A stretch of 64,000 nt of DNA from Paenibacillus curdlanolyticus YK9 (GTDB lineage Bacteria > Bacillota > Bacilli > Paenibacillales > Paenibacillaceae), in assembly GCF_000179615.1 (NCBI RefSeq), contig NZ_AEDD01000009.1, positions 62,001-126,000 of the forward strand. The letters are read 5' to 3'. The translations under genes were made by a program, and so were the position numbers. Within the stretch, counting starts at the first letter, position 1; every line of letters begins with the position of its first letter. Below, piece after piece: positions 34,732 to 42,345 of this stretch. Below the pieces are notes generated by a model. The model was given only the letters and a program-made list of their open reading frames with translations. It was not told the DNA's origin and searched no databases.

Positions 34732-35327
34732 GCTTCCTCATCCTTCCGCAACCGGATGATAAAGCCCATGATCGCATCGACTAAGAAATGCGTTATGATA
34801 GGGGCCCAAAGCGTGCCTGTCTGGATGTAGATCCAACCAAGCCCATAGCTGATCGAAAACACAAGCCCCGTCGGAATCCAGTGCCGCAAGTACCGGACAT
34901 GAATGGCTGCGAATATAATACTTGTCCAATACGGGCCGATCGCATGCTGGATTGCGCCCCGGAAAAGCATTTCCTCGCATACCGATACAACGAACGAAAT
35001 GACGAGAATATGCCAGATGGGCCGGCGCTTAAACAATCGGTCGTTAATTCCGCCATCATCTGAGGCTTCCTCGGGCACGAATTTGGAGATGAGCAGATCG
35101 ACGACAAGAACCGCAGCAGCCAAACCAAGACCGTACATCCAATATTCAGAGCCTTCCGGCAGATTTAATAAACGAATTGGATTTCTATGCTGAAATAAAA
35201 TCCATACAATACCGATAATAAGGGTAACTGCCTGCGTAAGATACAAATTCATGAGCAAAAGCCTGTCGTCGATTTGATCAACCGAGACTTGCCGGAATTT
35301 GATTTTTTTTAGATCAAATTTTTTCAT
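34728..35327 (-). CDS. ypbD: CPBP-family intramembrane metalloprotease (YpbD-like)
   Basis: 199-aa membrane protein of the CAAX-protease/bacteriocin-processing family. Motif 1 VVSVCEEMLFRGAIQHAIG has the paired Glu and Arg; motif 2 is the His in IIFAAIHVRYLRHWIPTG; motif 3 THFLVDAIMGFII has the second His. N-terminal part is basic. By location it corresponds to YpbD of B. subtilis. Role unknown; family members cleave prenylated or signal-type peptides in membranes. Confidence 0.88.
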   Translation of the reverse strand: MKKFDLKKIKFRQVSVDQIDDRLLLMNLYLTQAVTLIIGIVWILFQHRNPIRLLNLPEGSEYWMYGLGLAAAVLVVDLLISKFVPEEASDDGGINDRLFKRRPIWHILVISFVVSVCEEMLFRGAIQHAIGPYWTSIIFAAIHVRYLRHWIPTGLVFSISYGLGWIYIQTGTLWAPIITHFLVDAIMGFIIRLRKDEEA

Positions 35328-35408
35328 TCCCTACCGCCTGTCCACATTCATTGTATTCCAATTTGAATCCGTATCGCCTATACTTATACCACATAATTTG
35401 ATTTCGAC

Positions 35409-35422
35409 ATCATTCGAATGAT
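35409..35422. promoter_or_regulatory. Perfect 14-bp palindrome in divergent intergenic region
   Basis: ATCATTCGAATGAT lies between the divergent CPBP protease gene (ending start at 35327) and the plus-strand gene at 35499, in AT-rich sequence. It may be an operator; no protein can be named. Confidence 0.35.
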
Positions 35423-35498
35423 AGTTAATGGAATTATACATAAATTATTATTTTTTATCGCAGTAATTCCTATTATACATAGAGAAGGGGATTCTTTA

Positions 35499-36416
35499 AT
35501 GAGTAAAAAATTATCTAGAACCGAAATGTTAATGACGCTCGGCTTTCTGTTCATGCTAGTCTGCGCAGTTGGCTCCTTCTTCGTTGGCTATCGGGTTGGC
35601 TCCGATCGCACGACCGCAAATTTTGAAGCGCAAAAACAGCTTGAGAGCAAGCCGACAACAACAGGCACGTTCCAGCAACAGGATCTAGTTTCGTTCTATC
35701 ATACGATCTTCATGCCATATCGTGAATTTCAAAATGAATGGCTAACCGCGATGGATCGCGCCAATACGAAACAAACGAGCGATTTCCCAACGGAGTTCAA
35801 GCGTCTCTCGACACTAGCTCAACAAAAATTCAATGAAATTTCATCCGTGTCAACTCAGCATGCAACCTTGCTTGAGCAATCCCAGCAGCAGCTGCTCAAA
35901 AGCCTGGCATCGTTCCAAAGCGTATCAAAGCGGCTGTCAGGCAATAACGATGATGCGTCCGTTGCGCAGCTGATGACTGCTTTGAAGAAGGACAGTGATT
36001 ATAAAGCCGCTGTCGCCAAGTCGCTTCAGGGACACCAGTCCTACTATGAGGCTATGCTCAAATGGAGCGCGACAATCGATGCGGACATTCCGAGCGCGAT
36101 TAAAATGCCGAACTCGCTTTCGATTTCCGAATGGAAAAAAATGCCCTTAATCGTCAAGAACAAGCTGAGCGCCGATCTGGTAGCATCCGCAGGCAAGGTC
36201 GTCGGCTACTACCCGCAAGACTTGACGAGCCGAATTGATGAATTCATCAATTCAGGCCAAGCAAACAAGCTGAACATGCGCCTGATCGGCCCGATCGCGG
36301 AATTGCTTGCGGACACGAAGGCCGTTCGCGGCGGCGATTTCCAAAACAGCATGGGAAGGCTGTACGCCAATCAGCTGCTTCCGCAACTGCCATTCTTCCT
36401 GCCTGAGGACAAATAA
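35499..36416 (+). CDS. Membrane-anchored helical protein of unknown function
   Basis: 305-aa protein with a signal-anchor (LMTLGFLFMLVCAVGSFFVGY) and a long extracytoplasmic, mostly helical domain rich in Gln, Ser and Lys (LSTLAQQKFNEISSVSTQH, LLEQSQQQLLKSLASFQSVS). No Cys, no enzyme motif. Start chosen at MSKKLSRTEM with AAGGGG eight bases upstream; the longer frame has no ribosome site. Plus strand, convergent with the rhodanese gene (stops four bases apart). I do not recognise the family. Confidence 0.75.
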   Translation: MSKKLSRTEMLMTLGFLFMLVCAVGSFFVGYRVGSDRTTANFEAQKQLESKPTTTGTFQQQDLVSFYHTIFMPYREFQNEWLTAMDRANTKQTSDFPTEFKRLSTLAQQKFNEISSVSTQHATLLEQSQQQLLKSLASFQSVSKRLSGNNDDASVAQLMTALKKDSDYKAAVAKSLQGHQSYYEAMLKWSATIDADIPSAIKMPNSLSISEWKKMPLIVKNKLSADLVASAGKVVGYYPQDLTSRIDEFINSGQANKLNMRLIGPIAELLADTKAVRGGDFQNSMGRLYANQLLPQLPFFLPEDK

Positions 36417-36420
36417 CGAT

Positions 36421-36747
36421 TTAATCGTATTGAAATCCTTGAATAGCGGCTACTTCGGCAATACCTCCAGCGATGTTGAGGTGCGCCGAGTAGCCGTTTT
36501 CTTGCATATAGTTGCATACAGCGACACTTCTTACCCCATGTGCGCATAAAATGTACAAGGCCTCTTCTTTGGACAACGTGCTTAGCATGCTTTGAAATTG
36601 GCTCATCGGGACATGACGCGTACCTTCAAGGTGGTAATACGTCCATTCCTCCGCTTCTCGCACGTCAATAATCTGCTCGGGCTTCACGCGCCCGTCTTCA
36701 AGCAAGGCGATCAGCTCGCCGGCCGTAATGTCTTCCCATCGTTTCAC
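36421..36747 (-). CDS. Rhodanese-domain sulfurtransferase
   Basis: 108-aa single rhodanese domain. EQIIDVREAEEWTYYHLEGT is the typical DVRE strand, HVPMSQFQ follows, and the active-site loop is ILCAHGVRSVAVCNYM with the catalytic Cys. N-terminal ITAGELIALLEDG is also usual. Cytoplasmic; would carry persulfide sulfur. Alone on its strand; partner unknown. Confidence 0.92.
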   Translation of the reverse strand: MKRWEDITAGELIALLEDGRVKPEQIIDVREAEEWTYYHLEGTRHVPMSQFQSMLSTLSKEEALYILCAHGVRSVAVCNYMQENGYSAHLNIAGGIAEVAAIQGFQYD

Positions 36748-36814
36748 GCAGTTTCCCCCTCATCAGCAATGACTGAATCATAACGAAAAATTCACAGGTC
36801 GGCAAGTTTCGGCA

Positions 36815-36842
36815 TTGCAATCCTACAGCCGTTTGCTATAAA
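36815..36842 (+). promoter_or_regulatory. Promoter of serA
   Basis: TTGCAA, 16-base spacer, TATAAA. Predicts a leader of about 200 bases before the serA ATG. Confidence 0.6.
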
Positions 36843-36849
36843 ATAGTAG

Positions 36850-37052
36850 ACGTTATGACTATATGCAAAAATACCCGTCAATCGGACAAATTTCGTCCCG
36901 CTGCTGCACCACGGTAACGGGGCGATGTTTTTTAGCAGATGTCCGGGCGCGTAACTTGATGTCGAATGACTCCTTCTGGAGTTTTTCCTACATATTCACT
37001 TTAGCAATACAGCACTTCGTTTTTTTACGATCAGACAGGAGGCAATTAGCAC
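36850..37052 (+). promoter_or_regulatory. Structured serA leader with two terminator-like hairpins
   Basis: Within the leader, GTCCCG/CGGGGC (36895-36923) is followed by TTTTTT at 36928, and GACTCC-TTCT-GGAGTT (36968-36983) runs into TTTTT. CGGACA at 36883 can pair with TGTCCG at 36940, enclosing the first hairpin. A frame at 36855-36917 would encode a 20-aa peptide ending just before the hairpin 3' arm. No T-box sequence or known riboswitch recognised. Confidence 0.5.
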
Positions 37053-38645
37053 ATGTTTAAAGTGTTAGTATCGGATCCGATTAGTGATCTTGGCATTCAG
37101 CAGCTCGTGGACGCTGCAGACGTTAGCGTCGACAAAAAGCCTGGATTGAGCGAGGACGAGCTCGTAGCCATCATTGGCGAATATGACGCCCTTCTCGTTC
37201 GCAGCCAAACGCGCGTTACGGCTCGCATCATGGATGCAGGCAAGCAACTGAAAGTCGTTGGACGTGCAGGCGTAGGCGTAGACAACATCGACCTCGAAGC
37301 TGCAACGCAACGCGGCATTATCGTAATCAATGCGCCAGACGGCAATACGATTACGACTTGCGAGCACACGTTTGCAATGATGATGGCAGTCGCTCGCCAC
37401 ATTCCGCAGGCTTACCTGAAAACGGTTGGCGGCGAATGGGACCGCAAATCGTTCCTCGGCGTAGAGCTGCGCAACAAAACGCTTGGCGTTATGGGCATGG
37501 GCCGTATCGGCAGCGAAGTTGCTAAACGTGCTAAAGCTTTCGGCATGAACATTCTCGGCTACGATCCGTTCCTTACGGAAGAACGTGCTGCAGAGATGGG
37601 CATCAAGCTCGCTTCTGTTGATGACATCGTGCGCAATGCTGACTTCATGACGGTTCACACGCCGCTCACGCCAGAAACGCGCCACATGATTTCGAGCAAA
37701 CAATTTGAAGTTATGAAAAAAGGCATGCGCATCGTAAACTGTGCACGCGGCGGCATCATCGACGAGCAAGCGCTCGTAGAAGCTGTTGACCAAGGCATCG
37801 TTGCAGGCGCTGCATTCGACGTATTCGAAGTGGAGCCGCCAGCTGCTGACCATCCGTTCCTGACGCATCCGAAAATCATCGTAACTCCGCATCTTGGCGC
37901 ATCGACGGTGGAAGCGCAAGAGAACGTTGCAATCGACGTATCGGAGCAAGTTCTTCACATTCTGCGTGACGAGCCGTTCATCAATGCGGTGAACATGCCT
38001 CCAATCCCTGCAAATGTGCGCAAAATCCTTCAGCCTTACTTCACGCTTGGCGAGAAGCTCGGCAACTTCGTTTCCCAAATGACGGACGGCGCAGTAAAAG
38101 AGATCGTCGTTAGCTATTCCGGCGACCTCGCAGAGGTAGATACGCAGCCACTGACGCGCTATATTACTCGCGGCGTACTCGCTCATCACCTTGGCGCAGA
38201 TCAAGTTAACGTCGTTAACTCGATGCACTTGGCTAAAGAGCGCAGCGTGAACATCGTCGTTAATAAAACGCATGTCGCAAAAGACTTCACGAACCTCGTT
38301 ACCGTAACGCTTCGTTCTTCCAAAGAAGAGCGCACAGTTGCAGGTACGCTGTTGACAGGCTACGGTCCTCGTATCGTCCAAATCGACAGCTACCCGGTTG
38401 ACGTTGCTCCAGAAGGCAACCTGATCCTCATCTCGCATAACGACAAGCCAGGCATCATCGGCCGTGTTGGTACGCTGCTCGGCAGCAATGACGTCAACAT
38501 CGCTGCGATGCAAGTAGGCCGTAAGCTCGTCGGCGGCGCAGCGATCATGGTTCTGACGGTAGACAAAGGCGCAGCGAAATCGGTCATCGAAGAGGTAGCA
38601 CAACTCTCTGACCTGAACAGCGCAAAAGAAATTCATCTCGTTTAA
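37053..38645 (+). CDS. serA: D-3-phosphoglycerate dehydrogenase
   Basis: First committed step of serine synthesis, NAD dependent. The 530-aa protein has the N-terminal substrate part ([39 protein letters not shown]), the NAD fold [20 protein letters not shown], catalytic segments [17 protein letters not shown] and [15 protein letters not shown] with the active His, an intervening domain, and a C-terminal ACT domain ([20 protein letters not shown]) for serine feedback. Very strong ribosome site CAGGAGG. Strong codon bias (many GC-rich preferred codons) suggests high expression. Preceded by a structured leader and followed by a large terminator. Confidence 0.98.
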   Translation: MFKVLVSDPISDLGIQQLVDAADVSVDKKPGLSEDELVAIIGEYDALLVRSQTRVTARIMDAGKQLKVVGRAGVGVDNIDLEAATQRGIIVINAPDGNTITTCEHTFAMMMAVARHIPQAYLKTVGGEWDRKSFLGVELRNKTLGVMGMGRIGSEVAKRAKAFGMNILGYDPFLTEERAAEMGIKLASVDDIVRNADFMTVHTPLTPETRHMISSKQFEVMKKGMRIVNCARGGIIDEQALVEAVDQGIVAGAAFDVFEVEPPAADHPFLTHPKIIVTPHLGASTVEAQENVAIDVSEQVLHILRDEPFINAVNMPPIPANVRKILQPYFTLGEKLGNFVSQMTDGAVKEIVVSYSGDLAEVDTQPLTRYITRGVLAHHLGADQVNVVNSMHLAKERSVNIVVNKTHVAKDFTNLVTVTLRSSKEERTVAGTLLTGYGPRIVQIDSYPVDVAPEGNLILISHNDKPGIIGRVGTLLGSNDVNIAAMQVGRKLVGGAAIMVLTVDKGAAKSVIEEVAQLSDLNSAKEIHLV

Positions 38646-38665
38646 GGCATAATGCCTTAACGTTA

Positions 38666-38726
38666 AAGCCCCCCGTAGAACGGACATCTGTTGACAGATG
38701 TCCGCGCTGCGGGGGGCTTGTTTTTT
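38666..38726 (+). terminator. Strong terminator of serA
   Basis: AAGCCCCCCG/CGGGGGGCTT outer arms, CGGACATCTGT/ACAGATGTCCG inner perfect stem, then GTTTTTT. The inner arm CAGATGTCCG also occurs in the serA leader at 36936-36945. Confidence 0.95.
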
Positions 38727-38813
38727 ATCCAAACAAAAGTGAGAAAGCTGAACATGCATGCCGCATGTTTGGCCGCCAGATAGCCGTATGCCTGACGCAT
38801 AATTGACATGCAA

Positions 38814-38829
38814 TGTTCCACGTTGAACA
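38814..38829. promoter_or_regulatory. parS-like site (14 of 16 bases)
   Basis: TGTTCCACGTTGAACA compared with the Firmicute parS consensus TGTTNCACGTGAAACA differs at two positions. It lies in the intergenic space between convergent serA and resE. May be chance. Confidence 0.35.
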
Positions 38830-38851
38830 AGATTAGTCCCTCTTTTCCAAC

Positions 38852-38879
38852 AAAAAAAGCGCTCCAGAGTAGGAGCGCT
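38852..38879 (-). terminator. Terminator of resE
   Basis: Minus strand AGCGCTCC-TACTCT-GGAGCGCT followed by TTTTTT; the stem begins in the resE stop codon. Confidence 0.9.
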
Positions 38880-40326
38880 ATGACACCGGACGATGAGAAT
38901 CGACAGGTAACAACAAAGTAAATGTTGTCCCCTTACCAACAAGGCTATCGACATGGATATGGCCCTCATGGCTCTCGACGATATTTTTGACGATGGCAAG
39001 TCCGAGTCCTGTTCCGCTAGATGAACCGCGTTTACGCGACTTATCGGCTTTATAGAACCGTTCGAAGATATAGGGCAGATCCTCTGCCGGGATACCCTCT
39101 CCCTCATCCTTGATCTGAAGCTCCACATAGGCAGGCTCGCTTCGCCCGAGCTCCTCTGCTCGCATTTTGCCCGAAACGGTAATGACTGCCCCAGCCGGCG
39201 TATGCCGCAGCGCATTGTCCAACAGATTCGTTAACACTTGCTCCAGTCTGTCCTCATCAGCGCTTTCCATAAACAAATGCTGCTCGGGCAGTTCGCAAAC
39301 GAGACGTATATCGCGTTCCTTCGCGAAGGTTAAGAATTTGCGATGAACACGCTTGACCAGATTATCGATGTCGCAAGGCATCAGCTTAAGCTCGGTATGC
39401 CCCGCTTCCATTCGCGCGAGATCAAGCAAGTCTTTGACAAGGCGCCCCATGCGAACCGATTCGTCATGAATGACCTGTACGAGCTCATCGCGTTCCTCTG
39501 GGGAATCTGCGAAGCCGTCGAGAATGGCTTCGCTGTACCCTTGCAGCATCGACAACGGCGTTCGTATCTCATGCGACACGTTCGCTACAAAATCCCGTCT
39601 CAGCTTCTCCAGCTTGAACTCCTCTGTAACGTCTCGCATAACCGCTACTGCACCGCGGACCGATTCATCTGACTTTAGGGGCGCCATAACGACAGACCAT
39701 ACGCCATTGCGCACATTAATTTTGCTGCTGCTGTCTATGCCATCAATAATTACGCGGCTGTACAAGTCTCTAAGCGGTCCTGGCACGCCCGTCAGCTTCG
39801 CTTCCTCGTCCTCCCAGTCCAACCGATTCCACTTCTCGATCAGCTTCTCGCCTGGCGGATTCGACATCGTCACCGAGCCTTCCGCATCGAAGGTGACAAC
39901 CGCATCCGACATGCTTCGCAATATGCTGGACAGATGGTCCTTCTCATGATTCAAGTCTTTAATCAACGAGTCGAGATCGCCAGCCATTCGGTTAAACGCA
40001 TGCGCCAAATCCCCGATTTCATCCAATGAACGTATCGGGACGCGCGTACGATAATTACCCATTGAAATGGAAGCAGCCGCTTTCTTCATCTCAATCAGCG
40101 GCTGCGTAATTTTGGAGGACAAGAAGAAGGCGAAGAACGTCGATAATAAAAACCCGATTATGCCCGTAACGACGAACAATACTTTAACTTGATGAGAGGT
40201 TGTGTTGTCTCGGAAATTGACATCGATATATTGCAGCAGGAACATGCCCAATATAAGCAGAACAACGGCTACAAGCACGATAATCGTCATCCAGAGCTTA
40301 CCAACTACGCTTCGCCATAGCTTCAT
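38878..40326 (-). CDS. resE: Sensor histidine kinase, ResE-like
   Basis: Partner kinase of ResD, 482 aa. Two membrane helices (residues about 10-33 and 46-69) are separated by only about 12 outside residues; then a HAMP segment (SKITQPLIEMKKAAASISMG), a PAS domain near residues 120-220, the HisKA box FVANVSHEIRTPLSMLQGY, N box NLLDNALRHTP, and G boxes DEGEGIPAEDLPYIFERFY and GTGLGLAIVKNIVE. B. subtilis ResE has a large outside domain that is absent here. Gap to resD is three bases. Likely senses redox state through its PAS domain. Confidence 0.9.
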   Translation of the reverse strand: MKLWRSVVGKLWMTIIVLVAVVLLILGMFLLQYIDVNFRDNTTSHQVKVLFVVTGIIGFLLSTFFAFFLSSKITQPLIEMKKAAASISMGNYRTRVPIRSLDEIGDLAHAFNRMAGDLDSLIKDLNHEKDHLSSILRSMSDAVVTFDAEGSVTMSNPPGEKLIEKWNRLDWEDEEAKLTGVPGPLRDLYSRVIIDGIDSSSKINVRNGVWSVVMAPLKSDESVRGAVAVMRDVTEEFKLEKLRRDFVANVSHEIRTPLSMLQGYSEAILDGFADSPEERDELVQVIHDESVRMGRLVKDLLDLARMEAGHTELKLMPCDIDNLVKRVHRKFLTFAKERDIRLVCELPEQHLFMESADEDRLEQVLTNLLDNALRHTPAGAVITVSGKMRAEELGRSEPAYVELQIKDEGEGIPAEDLPYIFERFYKADKSRKRGSSSGTGLGLAIVKNIVESHEGHIHVDSLVGKGTTFTLLLPVDSHRPVS

Positions 40327-40329
40327 GGA

Positions 40330-41046
40330 TTACTTGGTCACCTCAAGCTTATACCCGACTCCCCAGACTGTCGTAATCATGGAAGCCGCCTCAGGCGATA
40401 CTTTGTTCAGCTTCTCGCGAAGCCGCTTGACATGGGTATCTACCGTCCGGAGATCGCCGAAAAACTCATAATTCCATACATCCTTCAGCAGTTCCTCTCG
40501 GGAGAACACCTTATCAGGCGATACGGCCAAATAATGCAGCAGCTCGTATTCCTTCGGCGTAAGGCTGACCTCTTGACCGCCTGCAGATACGCGATGCGCG
40601 TCGTGCTCGATCACAAGATGCGGAAGCACGATATTATTGCTCGAATTCGCTTCCTTCGTCAGAAAAGCGGTAGCGGATGAGCGGCGCAGAATCGCTTTGA
40701 CGCGGTAAATGACTTCGCGCGGGCTGAAGGGCTTCACGACATAATCGTCTGCGCCAGCCTCGAATCCCTGCACGCGATTCATTTCCTCTCCCTTCGCCGT
40801 CAGCATGATGACAGGCGTAGCTTTCACTTGGCGCAGCCGCGAACATACCTCGACGCCATCGATGCCTGGGAGCATGACATCCAGCATGATTAAATCATAA
40901 TCCTTGCCTGCGGCCATGCGAAGAGCAGTCTCGCCGTCCTCTGCTTCTTCGATTTCATAACCTTCTTTTTCGAGGTACATTTTCAACAATCGGCGAATCC
41001 GTTCTTCGTCGTCTACGACCAATATGCGATGCGCTGGTTCCGTCAT
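40330..41046 (-). CDS. resD: Response regulator ResD
   Basis: OmpR-family regulator controlling anaerobic and respiratory genes, 238 aa. Receiver: ILVVDDEERIRRLLKMYLEK, phosphorylated Asp in DLIMLDVMLPGIDGVEV, VIMLTAKGEE and DYVVKPFSPREV with the Lys. C-terminal winged helix: LTPKEYELLHYLAVSPDKVF, then GDLRTVDTHVKRLREKL. Forty bases after resC and just before resE, as in the B. subtilis resABCDE operon. Confidence 0.95.
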   Translation of the reverse strand: MTEPAHRILVVDDEERIRRLLKMYLEKEGYEIEEAEDGETALRMAAGKDYDLIMLDVMLPGIDGVEVCSRLRQVKATPVIMLTAKGEEMNRVQGFEAGADDYVVKPFSPREVIYRVKAILRRSSATAFLTKEANSSNNIVLPHLVIEHDAHRVSAGGQEVSLTPKEYELLHYLAVSPDKVFSREELLKDVWNYEFFGDLRTVDTHVKRLREKLNKVSPEAASMITTVWGVGYKLEVTK

Positions 41047-41085
41047 GAAACATACCCCTTTGTATTCAAAATTGAAGCGTCAGCG

Positions 41086-42345
41086 TTATACGCCAGCGTA
41101 CGAGTGAAGTCCCGCAATAATCAGGTTGACGCCGATCAGCGTAAACCAAACGATAACGAAACCGATAACCGCAAGCCATGCTGAACGGTGGCCCTGCCAG
41201 CCGCGCGACAGGCGGAAATGCAAATATACACTGTAATATAACCAGGTAATTAACGCCCATACTTCCTTCGGATCCCAACCCCAGAAGCGGCCCCATGCTT
41301 CTTGTGCCCAAATCATAGCGAAGATTAGCGCGCCAAGCGTGAAGACCGGGAAGCCGATCGCGATTGCGCGATAGCTGATTTCATCCAAGTCGTTGGGGTT
41401 AACCCCGTCCATATGCGGAGAGATCACTGCCCCGAGCGGCTTCCGGAATATTAAGCGCAGCAGTCCGTATAAAATTGAACCCGCAATTATCGACCAAATA
41501 ACGGTATTCAATTTACGTCCTGCATTAATGCCGTTCATCCAGGATGGCGTTTCTAGCAGCGGTTTGTTCATGCCCAAGAACGAATCCATCGAAACGACTT
41601 CACTATTGTAAGGCTTGAAAATCGGCGGAAGCGAATAAGTAACTTCCTCTTGCGTTGTATTCGTTTGCCCTGCCGAATCGACGCTCACATTTTCTTGCGT
41701 GAAGTGCGCTTCATAGCCCGCGCCGCGGAAGGAGAATACGATCGCGATAAATCCGACTACAACTACGATTACGTACATCGTAAATTCGATCCAACGCTGC
41801 TCTTTGCGCGCTTTCGCATCTTTACGCGTGTAATCGACTACGCGGAGCAGATACATCAGGCCAGCAGCAAAGCCGACTGCGAAGAAGGCTTCGCCAAGCG
41901 CTGCTGTCGTCACGTGAATTTTGAGCCAGTACGAGTTCAAGGATGGGATAAGCGGCTGCACGTCCTTCGGAAATACCGATGCATATGCGACGATAATAAC
42001 CGTAAGCGGCGTTGCAAACATCCCGAGTATCGGCTTCCGGTAAATCGCGTATATGATCGTGAAAGCGATCATAATGGCCATAGACAGGAAGGACATGAAT
42101 TCATACATGTTACTCGTCGGAATCTGTCCGCTTCCGTACCAGCGGGTGAAGAAGTAGACAAGCTGGGCACCTAACCCAACCGATGAGACGGTGAAGGCAA
42201 TGCGCCCCCATTTTTTCGTATGCGTCTTCGATTCACGATTGCTCCACTTGCTGCCTGCAATCGCAATCACATAGAACATGAAGGCGAAGCAGTATAATGC
42301 GAATGCTACCAAATAGGCATTGCCACTAAAGTCTACCCAATTCAC
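41086..42345 (-). CDS. resC: Cytochrome c maturation protein CcsA/ResC
   Basis: Heme-handling membrane protein of system II cytochrome c biogenesis, 419 aa. Around eight membrane helices. The tryptophan-rich WWD heme motif is WGRFWGWDPKEVWALITWLY; the flanking conserved His are in LKIHVTTAALG and SVYLHFRLSRGWQGHRSAW. An outside loop near residues 215-260 separates helices. Overlaps the resB stop by four bases. Works with ResB to attach heme to apocytochromes kept reduced by ResA. Confidence 0.95.
   Translation of the reverse strand: MNWVDFSGNAYLVAFALYCFAFMFYVIAIAGSKWSNRESKTHTKKWGRIAFTVSSVGLGAQLVYFFTRWYGSGQIPTSNMYEFMSFLSMAIMIAFTIIYAIYRKPILGMFATPLTVIIVAYASVFPKDVQPLIPSLNSYWLKIHVTTAALGEAFFAVGFAAGLMYLLRVVDYTRKDAKARKEQRWIEFTMYVIVVVVGFIAIVFSFRGAGYEAHFTQENVSVDSAGQTNTTQEEVTYSLPPIFKPYNSEVVSMDSFLGMNKPLLETPSWMNGINAGRKLNTVIWSIIAGSILYGLLRLIFRKPLGAVISPHMDGVNPNDLDEISYRAIAIGFPVFTLGALIFAMIWAQEAWGRFWGWDPKEVWALITWLYYSVYLHFRLSRGWQGHRSAWLAVIGFVIVWFTLIGVNLIIAGLHSYAGV

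Noticed and set aside
36850-37052. T-box riboswitch for serA
   Set aside because: The GGTGGnACCGCG-type T-box sequence and specifier stem could not be found on the plus strand.
37065-39215. 716-codon open frame on the minus strand opposite serA
   Set aside because: It mirrors serA codon use (few stops arise opposite GC-rich biased codons), has no recognisable domain, and serA is certain.
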